Of a stretch of DNA of 64,000 nt, positions 1 through 9,194 are shown one piece after another (position 1 is the stretch's first letter; each line of letters begins with the position of its first letter). Under the pieces are notes generated by a model that worked only from the letters and a program-made list of their open reading frames with translations, searched no databases and was not told where the DNA came from. The translations under genes and the position numbers were made by a program. Source of the stretch: Curtobacterium sp. PhB115 (GTDB taxonomy: Bacteria; Actinomycetota; Actinomycetes; Actinomycetales; Microbacteriaceae). The stretch lies in contig NZ_RJKR01000005.1 in the NCBI RefSeq assembly GCF_003752025.1, positions 844,241 to 908,240 on the forward strand, in the 5' to 3' direction.

Positions 1-64
1 AACCCGAATCGAGCGGCGGCACGGTGAGTGCGCTCCCGTTCGAACCCGAATCGAGCGGTGGCAC
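1..64. repeat. Direct repeat at window edge, ~42-bp period
   Basis: A block beginning AACCCGAATCGAGCGG occurs at position 1 and again at position 43, with one base change inside the 22-base unit. The first copy touches the window edge, so the array may continue outside. It lies downstream of the TetR gene; no gene is visible in 1-126. Confidence 0.5.
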
Positions 65-89
65 TCGCAGACGACGAGCGTCTGCCCTC

Positions 90-105
90 GGACGCCCTAG
101 CGTCC
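90..105 (-). terminator. Hairpin downstream of the TetR gene
   Basis: GGACGC-CCTA-GCGTCC is a perfect 6-bp stem with a 4-base loop, 22 bases past the stop codon of the minus-strand TetR gene. No T-tract follows, which is common in high-GC actinobacteria. Terminator function is inferred from position. Confidence 0.4.
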
Positions 106-126
106 GCGGTCTGTGGTGGGTCTGGG

Positions 127-750
127 TCAGCTCACGAGGTCGAGGTCCCAGACCGGTGCGACGTAGGTGCGCGACCATCCTTCGCGCAGTCGCGTCACGG
201 CGCGGTCGAAGGACTCCAGCAGGTCCATCTCCGGGCGCACCATCGACTGCAGCTGCAGCCCCTCGTAGGTCGCGAGCAGCTGCTCGGATCCTCGTGCGGG
301 CTCCATGGTGCGCGGCTCACGGCCGAGCAGGATGTCCCGTTCCAGGGAGTGCTGCACGAAGGCGTGGAACCGCCGCCAGCGGGAGTGCAGCATCGGCGCG
401 AGCGGGTGCTCCGGCGAGGCCGCGATGTTCAGCGTCGCCGTGAGGAACCGCATGAGCGAGGGGTCGGCGATGTTCGCGGTCACGATGGCCCGCAGGAACG
501 GCACCGTGCCGTGCTGTTCGGCGAGCGGCATCAGCGGTGCGGTGCGCTGGTCGTTCCACCGGTCGATGGTCGCGAGCAGCAGGCCGTCCCAGCTCGGGAA
601 GGTGCGGTCGACCACGTCGACGGACTCGCCGGCCTCGGCGGCGACGACGGACGGGGTCACCTCGTGCAGGGGGCGGGACCGCAGCGCGTGGATCATCCCC
701 TCGACGACCGTCGAGCGGAGCGAGGCCGCATCCGGCGTTTCGATGTTCAT
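127..750 (-). CDS. TetR/AcrR-family transcriptional regulator
   Basis: This is a 207-residue protein of usual TetR length. The N-terminal ~60 residues look like a TetR helix-turn-helix: VVAAEAGES fits helix 2 of the HTH, followed by a FPSWDGLL segment where the family has its F-x-x-K/W-x-x-L consensus. The helical C-terminal two thirds would bind a ligand, which cannot be predicted. The gene diverges from a lipoprotein gene across a ~124-bp spacer holding two inverted repeats, so autorepression and control of the lipoprotein are plausible but inferred. The ATG at 750 is the only start that keeps the HTH near the N-terminus. Confidence 0.85.
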   Translation of the reverse strand: MNIETPDAASLRSTVVEGMIHALRSRPLHEVTPSVVAAEAGESVDVVDRTFPSWDGLLLATIDRWNDQRTAPLMPLAEQHGTVPFLRAIVTANIADPSLMRFLTATLNIAASPEHPLAPMLHSRWRRFHAFVQHSLERDILLGREPRTMEPARGSEQLLATYEGLQLQSMVRPEMDLLESFDRAVTRLREGWSRTYVAPVWDLDLVS

Positions 751-789
751 GCATACACCACACCAGCCACAGGGCTACCATCCAAGCCC

Positions 790-831
790 CCCGATCGGGA
801 TCGTTCGCAAACCGGACCGACACGATCCGGT
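790..831. promoter_or_regulatory. Candidate operator in TetR/lipoprotein spacer
   Basis: Two inverted repeats sit between the divergent genes: CCCGATCGGG at 790-799, a perfect 10-bp palindrome, and ACCGGA (811-816) paired with TCCGGT (826-831) across 9 bases. A TetR dimer site is the natural reading. I see no clear -10/-35 pair. Confidence 0.35.
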
Positions 832-874
832 CACGCCCCTTCCGCCCGACGCGACAGCGAGTGATACTCAGCCC

Positions 875-1360
875 ATGAAGTGGGGACGGATCGTGCCGAT
901 CGCAGCGCTCGTCGTCGTGGCCGCGACGACCGCGGGCTGCGCGACGCAGAGCGGCGACGGCGGAGGCCCGGAGTCGAGCGGCGACGACGGCATCAAGGCC
1001 TCCTCGTGCGTCGACTGGGTGACGCTCCCGACCGCTGCCGACCGACGGACCGAGTCCGACCTCGTCGTGGACGCCGAGGTCACGAGGACCGACCGCACCG
1101 TCGAGCGGGGCGGCATCTACGACGTGTACGAGGCGACCGTCACCGACGTCTCGAAGGGCAGCGCTCCGGGCGACACCATCGACGTGATCAGCACCTCGGA
1201 CCAGTGCACGACGTCCGGCGAACCGGTCGAGTACGTCGACAGCGACGCCCTCGCGGACGAGGGCACCTACCGCCTCTACCTGACGAAGGCCGACCCCGAC
1301 GACGACAGCGTCTGGCGACTCGTCGTCCCCGGCGCCGCCGACCCGCTCACCACCGGCTGA
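875..1360 (+). CDS. Secreted lipoprotein of unknown function
   Basis: The 161-residue product starts with a short basic segment, a hydrophobic stretch (IVPIAALVVVAATTAGC) and a lipobox ending in Cys about residue 20, so it should be lipid-anchored on the outer face of the membrane. The mature part begins with a Gly/Ser/Asp-rich linker and continues with a beta-rich domain (ESDLVVDAEV, GIYDVYEATV, GTYRLYL) reminiscent of OB-like secreted domains; I do not recognise the family. The ATG at 875 gives a correct signal sequence. The last 85 bp overlap the 3' end of the convergent AraC gene. Confidence 0.75.
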   Translation: MKWGRIVPIAALVVVAATTAGCATQSGDGGGPESSGDDGIKASSCVDWVTLPTAADRRTESDLVVDAEVTRTDRTVERGGIYDVYEATVTDVSKGSAPGDTIDVISTSDQCTTSGEPVEYVDSDALADEGTYRLYLTKADPDDDSVWRLVVPGAADPLTTG

Positions 1361-2121
1361 CGTCGCCGGTACACCCCGGGCGTCATGCCCACGAGCGGTG
1401 TGAACTGGTCGATGAACTGACTCGTCGTCGCCCACCCGCAGGCCGCGGCGACGTCGGTCACCGAGGTCCCACCGGCCAGCAGGACGAGCGCCCGGTGCAC
1501 CCGGAGCTGTAACCGCCACTGCCGGTATCCCATCCCGGTCTCCTGCCGGAACAGGCGGCTGAGCGTCCGCTCGCCCACGCCGACCTCGCGCGCCAGCTCG
1601 CCGAGTCCGCGCGGCCGGGACAGGTCCCGTTCGACCTCGCGCACCACCTGCCGCAGCCGCGGATCCCGCGGCTGCGGCAGGTGCAGCGGCTGCTCGGGCG
1701 CGGACGCGAGCTCGTCCACGACGACCGCCCGCAGGTGCTCGATCGCCGACCCGGAACGGCGAGCGTCCGTCGTCAACGCGAGCAGTGCCTCCCGGGCCAG
1801 CGCCGAGACGGCGAGCACCGCCGGACCGGACGGGAGGCCCGTGACTGCGTCCGCCGACAGGAACACGACCCGCATGTCGGTCGCCCCGTGGGCCCGGTGC
1901 CGGTGCTCGGCACCGGCCGGCACCCACGCGACGCGGTTCGGCGGCGCGATCCATGCGCCGTCGTCGGTGATGAGCGACAGCACGCCGGAGGCGGCGTGTA
2001 CCAGGTGACCGAGCGGGTGCGTGTGCGTCGGGACGGTCTCGGCGTGTGCGAACGCGAAGGCAGCCTCGGTGCGCAGGTCGACGGTCCGCGCGTCGACCGG
2101 TCCCTGGCTGGAATCCGACAT
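1276..2121 (-). CDS. AraC-family regulator, NimR-like
   Basis: This is a 281-residue regulator. The N-terminal cupin-like half (THTHPLGHLVHAASGVL, WVPAGAEHRH) binds the effector. The C-terminal half holds two HTH motifs of the AraC/XylS domain (LGELAREVGVGERTLSRLF and VTDVAAACGWATTSQFIDQF, then TPGVYRRR). The cupin-plus-HTH layout and the divergent neighbour, a CynX/NimT-type MFS exporter 54 bp away, match the E. coli NimR/NimT arrangement. There NimR controls a 2-nitroimidazole exporter; the substrate here is unknown. The ATG at 2121 places the cupin at the N-terminus. The 3' end overlaps the facing lipoprotein gene. Confidence 0.85.
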   Translation of the reverse strand: MSDSSQGPVDARTVDLRTEAAFAFAHAETVPTHTHPLGHLVHAASGVLSLITDDGAWIAPPNRVAWVPAGAEHRHRAHGATDMRVVFLSADAVTGLPSGPAVLAVSALAREALLALTTDARRSGSAIEHLRAVVVDELASAPEQPLHLPQPRDPRLRQVVREVERDLSRPRGLGELAREVGVGERTLSRLFRQETGMGYRQWRLQLRVHRALVLLAGGTSVTDVAAACGWATTSQFIDQFTPLVGMTPGVYRRRQPVVSGSAAPGTTSRQTLSSSGSAFVR

Positions 2122-2175
2122 CGAGCGGCAGTCTACGTGTTCCGGGCCGGTGGCGAGCAGTGGTGGGATCGATCC

Positions 2176-3402
2176 ATGACCACCGCCTCGATCCCCGTCA
2201 CGACCACCAGACCACGGCTCCTCGCCGGCTGGTACGTCGGCGCGGGCCTGCTGCTCATCGCGATCAACCTGCGGATGGGCGTGGCCTCGGTCAGGCCCGT
2301 GCTCGGGGCGATCGAGCGTTCGCTGGGGCTGTCCCCGTCGGCGGCGAGCCTGCTCACGACGATCCCGGTGTTCGCGTTCGGGGCGTTCGCGTTCCTGACC
2401 CCGGTGCTCAGTCGGCGCATCGGCCTGCACCGGCTGCTCGGCCTGACGATGGCGGTGCTGGCGATCGGCATCGCACTCCGACTCGAGCCGCACGGCTGGG
2501 CTCTCTACGGCGGCACGGTGCTGGCCGGAGCGGCGATCGCGGTGGCGAACGTCTGCATGCCGGCCGCGATCAAGAGCGACTTCGCGCACCGGGTCGGGCT
2601 GATGATGGGCCTGTACTCGACGGCGCTGTTCCTCAGTGCGGCGATCGCCTCGGCGGCCGTCGTCCCGCTGATGGCGGCGTTCGCCGGATCGTGGCGTCCG
2701 GCGCTGGCGTTCTGGGCGGTCCCCGCGGCGATCGCGTTCGTGGTGTGGCTGCCACGGGCACTGCAGCGCCCGGACACCCCGACCCGTGCCACCGGCGCGG
2801 GTGCCGCCGACGAACCGACCTTCGCGCGGCTGCTCCGCGACCCTGTGGCGATCGCGGTGACCGGCTTCATGGGGCTGCAGAGCCTGTCGTACTACGCGTT
2901 CCTGACCTGGGTGCCGACGGTGCTGCAGGACGCCGGTGTCTCGGCGCACACTGCCGGCCTGATGCTCGCGTACTCGAGCCTGCCGGGGATCCTGACCGGC
3001 ATCACCGGGCCGGCGATCGCCCGGCGCCTGCGCCCGACCTGGCTGCCGGTGCTCGTCGTCGTGGCGCTCTGCGCCGCCGGGTTCGCCGGACTCCTCATCG
3101 CGCCGGCCGCGGGTGCCTGGGTGTGGATGACCCTGCTCGGACTCGGGCAGGGCGGCGCGATCAGCCTGTCGCTGAGCTACATCGTCTGGCGCTCCCCCGA
3201 CGCCCGGCACACCGCCCACGTGTCGACGATGGCGCAGGGCTTCGGCTACCTGCTTGCGGGGCTCGGGCCGGTCGGCCTCGGCCTGCTGCACACGGCAACC
3301 GGGGGCTGGACCGTGCCGATCGCGGTGCTGCTCGTCCTGCTCGCGCTGCAGTTCGTGGCCGGTGCGGCTGCGAGCCGCGACCGTCACGTGCTCCGCCGGT
3401 AG
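2176..3402 (+). CDS. MFS transporter, CynX/NimT family
   Basis: This 408-residue integral membrane protein has about 12 hydrophobic segments, the usual MFS number. NLRMGVASVRPVLG near TM1 is the signature of the cyanate/2-nitroimidazole (CynX/NimT) subfamily, whose members begin with a conserved N-x-R segment. A ~25-residue loop after TM6 (LQRPDTPTRATGAGAADEP) separates the two six-helix halves. The ATG at 2176 follows a GGTGGG ribosome site merged with a GGATCGATCC palindrome at 2166-2175, which may double as an operator. It likely acts as a drug/proton antiporter under the divergent AraC regulator. It ends 7 bp from the convergent response-regulator gene. Confidence 0.88.
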   Translation: MTTASIPVTTTRPRLLAGWYVGAGLLLIAINLRMGVASVRPVLGAIERSLGLSPSAASLLTTIPVFAFGAFAFLTPVLSRRIGLHRLLGLTMAVLAIGIALRLEPHGWALYGGTVLAGAAIAVANVCMPAAIKSDFAHRVGLMMGLYSTALFLSAAIASAAVVPLMAAFAGSWRPALAFWAVPAAIAFVVWLPRALQRPDTPTRATGAGAADEPTFARLLRDPVAIAVTGFMGLQSLSYYAFLTWVPTVLQDAGVSAHTAGLMLAYSSLPGILTGITGPAIARRLRPTWLPVLVVVALCAAGFAGLLIAPAAGAWVWMTLLGLGQGGAISLSLSYIVWRSPDARHTAHVSTMAQGFGYLLAGLGPVGLGLLHTATGGWTVPIAVLLVLLALQFVAGAAASRDRHVLRR

Positions 3403-3409
3403 CGGCGGT

Positions 3410-4078
3410 CTACGGCTCGGGGACCGCCACGATCCGGTTCTGGTACGCCCACACCACGGCCTGCAGCCGCGACCGCACCCCGAGCTTCGGCAGCATCCGC
3501 GCCAGGTGCGACTTCACGGTGGAGACCTCGAGGACGAGCGCGACGGCGATCTCCTCGTTCGACATGCCCTGCGCGAGCAGCAGCAGGACTTCACGCTCGC
3601 GAGCGGTCAGGACCTCGTCCGCCCGGTCGCCGGAGACCGGCCGCAGGCTCCGCCGCGAGACGAACTCCCGCAGCACCCGCCGGGTCAGGGCCTGGTCGAG
3701 CGTCCCGTTGCCGGCAGCGACCTGCCGGACGGCGTCGACGATCGTGTCCGGCTCGGCGTCCTTGAGCAGGAACCCGGAGGCACCGGCCTCGAGCGCCCCG
3801 AACACGTAGTCGTCGAGGTCGAAGGTGGTGAGCATCAGCACCGGGATCGCCGGGTCGGCGTCCGGAGCGCAGAACAGCCGAGCGAGTTCGATGCCGTTCA
3901 TGACCGGCATCCGGATGTCCAGGCAGGCCACGTCGGGTCGCGTGGACCGTGCGAGGGCGAGTGCTTCACCGCCGTCGGAGGCCACGCCGACGACCTCGAT
4001 GTCGGCCTCCGCGCCGAGCAGCGCGGAGACCCCGGCGCGGACCAGTGGCTGGTCGTCCGCGACCAGCACGCGGATCAC
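3410..4078 (-). CDS. NarL/LuxR-type response regulator
   Basis: The 222-residue protein has an N-terminal receiver with the acidic pair (ADD, residues 7-9), phospho-acceptor Asp54 in CLDIRMPVM and the conserved Lys in LLKDAEPD. The C-terminal LuxR HTH spans roughly residues 155-212 (LTAREREVLLLLAQGMSNEEIA, VSTVKSHLARMLPKLGV). Its ATG overlaps the stop of the histidine kinase by 4 bp, so the two are translationally coupled. It should be phosphorylated by that kinase and act on DNA; targets probably include its own operon promoter. Confidence 0.93.
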   Translation of the reverse strand: MIRVLVADDQPLVRAGVSALLGAEADIEVVGVASDGGEALALARSTRPDVACLDIRMPVMNGIELARLFCAPDADPAIPVLMLTTFDLDDYVFGALEAGASGFLLKDAEPDTIVDAVRQVAAGNGTLDQALTRRVLREFVSRRSLRPVSGDRADEVLTAREREVLLLLAQGMSNEEIAVALVLEVSTVKSHLARMLPKLGVRSRLQAVVWAYQNRIVAVPEP

Positions 4079-5337
4079 GCGACCACCTCGGTTCCGTCAG
4101 CGGCCTGCGTGGGTGCGGGAGGTGCCTCCCGGCCGAGCGCCAGCTCCACCAGCCACCCACCGGACGGGGTGGGACCGGCCTGGAGGCGCGCCCCGACCAG
4201 GTCCGCACGCTCGCGCATCCCCCGCAGGCCGTTGCCGCCCGAGGGTGAACTGCCGGGTGCCGGATCGGTGGCCGGTGCGTTCTCGACCCGGATCGCGACC
4301 CGGGTCGGGTCGCGGTCGTCGACGGTGACCGTGCACGGGGCGGACGGTGCGTGCAGGACGGCGTTGGCCAGCGCCTCCTGGACCGTGCGGTAGGCGGCCA
4401 GCTGCGCGAGTGGGCCGATCCCCTCGGCGAGGGGGTGGTCGCCCGCGTGGACGTCGAGCCGGACGTCACTGCGGAACCGGGCACGCTCGACCAGGTCGAC
4501 GATCCCCGCGATGGTCTCCACCGCTCGCTCGGCGGGGACGTCGTCGCGGAGCAGCCCGACCAGACGGCGGAGGTCGTCGAGGACGGCGGTGCTCTGCTCC
4601 CGGACCTGGCGGGCGCCCTCGTGGGCACGTTCCGGCTCGGAGTCGATCTGCCGGTCGATGACGGCCGCCATCAGGGCGATGCCGGACAGGTGGTGGGCGG
4701 CGATGTCGTGGAGTTCCCGGGCCATCGCGGCACGTTCGCGGGAGACCGCGGCGTCGACCAGGGCGTCCTGTTCCCGGCCGACGGCGCTCACCTCGGCCGT
4801 GCGGGCGGCGCGGACCTCGCGGCGGGACTGCACGAGCAGGGTGACGAGGAGCGGGAGGCCGACGGCGCCGACCGCTTGCAGGACACCTTGGCCGACCGAG
4901 GTCGCACGTGGGACGAGGACGGCGCTGCCGGCCGCGACCAGCACGGCGGCGGCGACGAGCGACGGCCACAGACGCGCCAGCGGGACGCGGAGTGCGGCGA
5001 GGACGACGGCCACGACCACGGGCAGCGCGGTGAGGCCGAACAGGTCGGCCGTCTGCGGGGCGAGCGCGGCGATCACCACCGGCAGGGCGGCGACCACGAG
5101 CAGGACCGTGCGGGGTGCGCGGCGGGCGGCGAGCAGGGCGGCCGACTGGGCCAGCAGGCCGATGGCCAACACGGTCCACGCGGCCGTGAACGGCGCCGGC
5201 ACCCGCAGGACGAGTCCGGCGCTGTCGGGATCGGCGGCGTCGAGCGGCGGGAGCCCGACCAGCAGGCCGAGGGCGACGACGCCCGCGCCGAGGGCCACGA
5301 GCAGGTCGACGCCGCGGGTGCGCTCAGCGGGTGCCAT
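4075..5337 (-). CDS. Sensor histidine kinase, HisKA_3 (NarL-type partner)
   Basis: The 420-residue kinase has an N-terminal membrane region with about six hydrophobic helices (residues ~10-170) and almost no extracellular domain, suggesting it senses the membrane itself or a membrane partner. The dimerisation domain carries phospho-acceptor His210 in MARELHDIAAHHLSGI, typical of HisKA_3. The ATPase domain has an N-box (VQEALANAVLHAP) and G-box (GNGLRGMRERADLVGARL). This is the DesK/LiaS-like architecture. It overlaps the downstream regulator by 4 bp and the upstream CPBP gene by 14 bp, so the three form one operon. Confidence 0.92.
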   Translation of the reverse strand: MAPAERTRGVDLLVALGAGVVALGLLVGLPPLDAADPDSAGLVLRVPAPFTAAWTVLAIGLLAQSAALLAARRAPRTVLLVVAALPVVIAALAPQTADLFGLTALPVVVAVVLAALRVPLARLWPSLVAAAVLVAAGSAVLVPRATSVGQGVLQAVGAVGLPLLVTLLVQSRREVRAARTAEVSAVGREQDALVDAAVSRERAAMARELHDIAAHHLSGIALMAAVIDRQIDSEPERAHEGARQVREQSTAVLDDLRRLVGLLRDDVPAERAVETIAGIVDLVERARFRSDVRLDVHAGDHPLAEGIGPLAQLAAYRTVQEALANAVLHAPSAPCTVTVDDRDPTRVAIRVENAPATDPAPGSSPSGGNGLRGMRERADLVGARLQAGPTPSGGWLVELALGREAPPAPTQAADGTEVVA

Positions 5338-6316
5338 CGTTGGATCCTACGAGGCGGGTGTGCGCGGGGGCCGGGGCGTGGACGGGGATCGGGGCGTCCA
5401 GGGGCAGGACGCGTCGGGCCGGGTCGTAGCCGAGTCGGCCGCGGGTGGCGACGAGGAGCACCGCGGCGGCGATCGTCGACACGATGGTCAGGCCGATCAT
5501 CAGCGTGCCGGCCGTCATGGTCGGGTACATCTCCGGGAACAGCGTCGAGATCGTGTTGTTCACGCCGACGTGCAGCAGCAGGGCCAGGGGCAGGCTCTCA
5601 CCGGTCTTGTTGAACACCTGGATCATCACGACGTTGAAGGTGATGGTGAACAGGGCGAAGACGACGGGTTCGCTCCAGTGCGCATTCGGCCAGCCGCCCC
5701 AGTCGCTCAGGTAGAGCGGCATGTGCCAGAGCGCCCAGATCGGACCGAGGATCGCGGCGGCACCGAGTCCGCCGAAGCGGTGCTGCAGGCGCGGCAGGGC
5801 GAAGTCGCGCCAGCCGGGCTCCTCGCTCAGGCCGGTCGAGAACAGCTGGATCACCAGCCCTGGTACGAGCATGGCGAAGGCCAGGGCTGAGGGTGCCCGG
5901 ACCTCACCACCGGCGAAGGGCAGCGCGGAGACGACGATCAGTGCCGGCACCACGACGAGTGCCAGTGCGTACCAGTACCAGGCGACCCGCCAGCGGAACA
6001 GCCGCCCCACCCAGCGCCGGAGGCCCGCGCGACCGTCCGCGACCGCCGTGACGATGAACGCGCTGCCCAGCGGGCCGAGGAGCGCACCGGGCAGGACCCC
6101 GGTGAACTGTCCGCTGCCCAGGACCTCGGGGAAGTGGATGTCCCACACACCCAGGCCGTGCGGCGACAGGATGTACGGGATCCACGCCAGCCAGCTCAGG
6201 CCGAGCGCGAGGGTGAAGAAGGACGGCAGCGGGTGCCGGGCGATGACGCCGGCGGCTCCCCTGCGGGCCTCGGGGGCGGTGCCGGCGGAGGGCCGGACTT
6301 CGGTGGTGTTCGTCAT
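5324..6316 (-). CDS. CPBP-family intramembrane metalloprotease
   Basis: The 330-residue polytopic membrane protein has the CPBP/Abi signature: an EEPGWRDF motif (motif 1, EExxxR-like), a later WALWHMPLYL (motif 2 with the zinc-site His) and LLHVGVNN (motif 3). Family members are glutamate intramembrane proteases or prenyl-protein-type proteases; the substrate is unknown. The start chosen is MTNTTEVRPS at 6316, because a longer reading runs into the repeat region upstream. It is first gene of the operon with the kinase and regulator, which suggests that it helps generate or tune their signal. Confidence 0.85.
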   Translation of the reverse strand: MTNTTEVRPSAGTAPEARRGAAGVIARHPLPSFFTLALGLSWLAWIPYILSPHGLGVWDIHFPEVLGSGQFTGVLPGALLGPLGSAFIVTAVADGRAGLRRWVGRLFRWRVAWYWYALALVVVPALIVVSALPFAGGEVRAPSALAFAMLVPGLVIQLFSTGLSEEPGWRDFALPRLQHRFGGLGAAAILGPIWALWHMPLYLSDWGGWPNAHWSEPVVFALFTITFNVVMIQVFNKTGESLPLALLLHVGVNNTISTLFPEMYPTMTAGTLMIGLTIVSTIAAAVLLVATRGRLGYDPARRVLPLDAPIPVHAPAPAHTRLVGSNDGTR

Positions 6317-6362
6317 GACATCGACGCTAGGAACGGCGGCGCCCGCGGACGACCGGCGCAGG

Positions 6363-6385
6363 GATGCACCTGCCGGACTTGCATC
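6363..6385 (-). promoter_or_regulatory. Inverted repeat upstream of the CPBP operon
   Basis: GATGCA (6363-6368) and TGCATC (6380-6385) face each other across 11 bases, 47 bp upstream of the CPBP start codon. The spacing suits a dimeric LuxR-type regulator. Assignment to the operon's own response regulator is inference. Confidence 0.3.
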
Positions 6386-6451
6386 GAAGGGTGGAGGCGG
6401 GGGCGTCGTGCTTGCCTGGCCGCGTCGTGCTTGCCGGGCCGTCACCGCAGC

Positions 6452-6627
6452 GTGCGAGGTTCCGCGCACCGTGCGACCCGAACGACCCCGCACACTCGTC
6501 GAAACCTCGCACCGTAGCGCCGCGCGCCCCTCGCACCGTGCTCGCGCCCGCCGCCACCGCAGTGTGCGACGTTCCGCGCACCGTGCGACCCGAACGACCT
6601 CGCACACTCGTCGAAACCTCGCACCGT
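6452..6627. repeat. Two copies of a 64-bp intergenic palindromic repeat (family B)
   Basis: Copies at 6452-6515 and 6564-6627 share an outer pair GTGCGAGGTTCCGCGC ... ACCTCGCAC around a nearly identical centre (CCGTGCGACCCGAACGACC). The copies are 112 bp apart. The same element recurs twice near 20.7-20.9 kb. The stretch 6317-6692 holds this repeat pair, a short tandem repeat and no gene I can support. Confidence 0.7.
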
Positions 6628-6634
6628 GCGAGGG

Positions 6635-6673
6635 CGAGCACACGCCGACGGGCTCGAGCACACGCCGACGGGC
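6635..6673. repeat. 20-bp tandem duplication
   Basis: The 19-base unit CGAGCACACGCCGACGGGC is present at 6635-6653 and 6655-6673, just downstream of the phosphatase gene stop. It is probably non-coding slippage. Confidence 0.6.
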
Positions 6674-6692
6674 ACGAGCACGAGCACGAACC

Positions 6693-7253
6693 TCAGCGCA
6701 ACGAGCCCCGCAACGCCTCGGCGATCACCGCGAGCGCCCCGTCGATCTCGTCCGCCACGCGCTGATGCGTCGCCTCGGACCGGCGGTAGGGGTCGTCGAC
6801 GTCGTCGTCAGCGGGGTCGGCCGGCGGCGGCACGGCCCCCCGGAGTCGCGCGACCCGATCGACGAGCTCGACGGGAGACCCGACGCCGTCCAGGTCCGAC
6901 GGCTCGAGTCCCGCGATCACCCGCGCGAACTGCTTGATCGTGAACGCCCTCCGCGCAGCCCGGGGCGCCAGCGACACCACGGCAGCACGGTGCGATCGCT
7001 CCGCCGTCAGCACGAGGTCGGCCTCCGACGCGATCGCCGCCGTCAGGTACCGCGAACCGTGCGCCGACGGGTCGCCGCCGAGCCGCACCGACTGCGCCGC
7101 CGCGGCACCGTCCATCGCGGCACCGTCGTCGGCGATGGTGCCGGCGGACTCGACCACGAACGCCGCAGCGTCCGGGCCGAGTCGCGCCGTCAGGACCTGC
7201 GCGCCGAGCGGTGAACGACAGATGTTGCCGCTGCAGACGAACAGGATCCGCAT
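6693..7253 (-). CDS. Low-molecular-weight protein tyrosine phosphatase
   Basis: The 186-residue protein opens with the family P-loop at once: FVCSGNICRSP, in which Cys7 is the nucleophile and Arg13 the phosphate-binding residue (CX5R). The general-acid Asp lies in the C-terminal DDPYRRS motif (Asp154). It is slightly longer than the usual ~150-160 residues because of an acidic segment before that motif. Relatives dephosphorylate bacterial tyrosine kinases or act in capsule export, but no such gene is nearby. It starts 2 bp after the purA stop and is surely co-transcribed with it. Confidence 0.9.
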   Translation of the reverse strand: MRILFVCSGNICRSPLGAQVLTARLGPDAAAFVVESAGTIADDGAAMDGAAAAQSVRLGGDPSAHGSRYLTAAIASEADLVLTAERSHRAAVVSLAPRAARRAFTIKQFARVIAGLEPSDLDGVGSPVELVDRVARLRGAVPPPADPADDDVDDPYRRSEATHQRVADEIDGALAVIAEALRGSLR

Positions 7254-7255
7254 CG

Positions 7256-8614
<1,359 letters not shown>

Positions 8615-8745
8615 CTATCGGCTGGTCACCTGCGCGCCACCCGCGGGGGTCAGGCACCCTGTCCGGACGACGCAGGCTGGGCAGCCGCTCGGCGGTCGCG
8701 GAGCACGGTCGGACGCGTCAGATCCACCATCGGAAGGAGCACGAC

Positions 8746-8919
8746 ATGAGCGACCTCGGTGACAAGGCCAAGGACTTCGCGAACAGCGACAAGGGCGAGA
8801 AGGCGTCGGACGCCGGCCTGGACAAGGCAGGGGACGCGGCCGACAAGGCCACCGGCGGCGGCCACGGCGACCAGGTCGACAAGGCCGAGAAGGCGGCCGA
8901 CGACGAGGTCGGCCAGTAG
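8746..8919 (+). CDS. MT0933/Rv0909-like antitoxin-type small protein
   Basis: This 57-residue, highly charged protein (MSDLGDKAKDFANSDKGEKA start; repeated DKA units; VDKAEKAADDEVGQ end) resembles the MT0933-like antitoxin family by its start and repeated D-K-A pattern. A strong GGAAGGAG ribosome site sits 8 bases before the ATG. In mycobacteria such antitoxins pair with a separate toxin gene; no recognisable toxin is adjacent. It faces a 54-residue gene across a perfect palindrome. Many actinobacterial members of this family are solitary, so a non-antitoxin role is possible. Confidence 0.75.
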   Translation: MSDLGDKAKDFANSDKGEKASDAGLDKAGDAADKATGGGHGDQVDKAEKAADDEVGQ

Positions 8920-8939
8920 CCCTGGAGCCAACCAGAAAC

Positions 8940-8983
8940 CGGACGGGAGGCGCGGTGCCAGCTGGCACCGTGCCTCCCGTCCG
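8940..8983. terminator. Loopless 44-bp palindrome between convergent small genes
   Basis: Two 22-base arms (8940-8961, 8962-8983) are complementary with one mismatch and no spacer, centred on CCAG/CTGG. The position, between two convergent genes, suits a bidirectional terminator. A near-identical copy lies at 47803-47845, also between convergent genes. Confidence 0.7.
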
Positions 8984-9004
8984 ATGTGGGCGTGCGTTCC
9001 GCGA

Positions 9005-9169
9005 TCAGGCGCGGAAGAAGTCCTGGTACGACGGGTCGCCGACGGGCTGCGAGTGCCCGGGCTCGGCGAGTCGCTGCTCGACCATCGCCTGGATGACGTC
9101 CGGCGGGGTGAGCCCACGGCGGCGCCACTCGACGGGGTTCGTCCGGAGCTGCTTGAGCGTGTTCGTCAT
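9005..9169 (-). CDS. Small protein of unknown function (54 residues)
   Basis: Translation reads MTNTLKQLRTNPVEWRRR, then GLTPPDVIQAMVEQRLAEPG and ends SYQDFFRA. It is soluble and rich in basic residues in its first third, with no signal peptide or membrane segment. I do not recognise the family. Support comes from actinobacterial codon use, an AT-rich promoter-like spacer upstream with an inverted repeat, and a palindromic terminator immediately downstream. GGTGG lies upstream of the ATG as a possible ribosome site. Confidence 0.55.
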   Translation of the reverse strand: MTNTLKQLRTNPVEWRRRGLTPPDVIQAMVEQRLAEPGHSQPVGDPSYQDFFRA

Positions 9170-9194
9170 GTGCACCACCCTGCCATCGTGTTAC

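Noticed and set aside
317..1954. 545-codon minus-strand frame over the TetR/lipoprotein/AraC region
   Set aside because: Low-complexity Arg/Ala/Gly sequence overlapping three genes with clear family motifs.
6327..6765. Short frames in the repeat region after the CPBP gene
   Set aside because: Their peptides repeat with the DNA repeat (VRGFDECA-type) and run on both strands; they follow the family B palindrome, not a gene.
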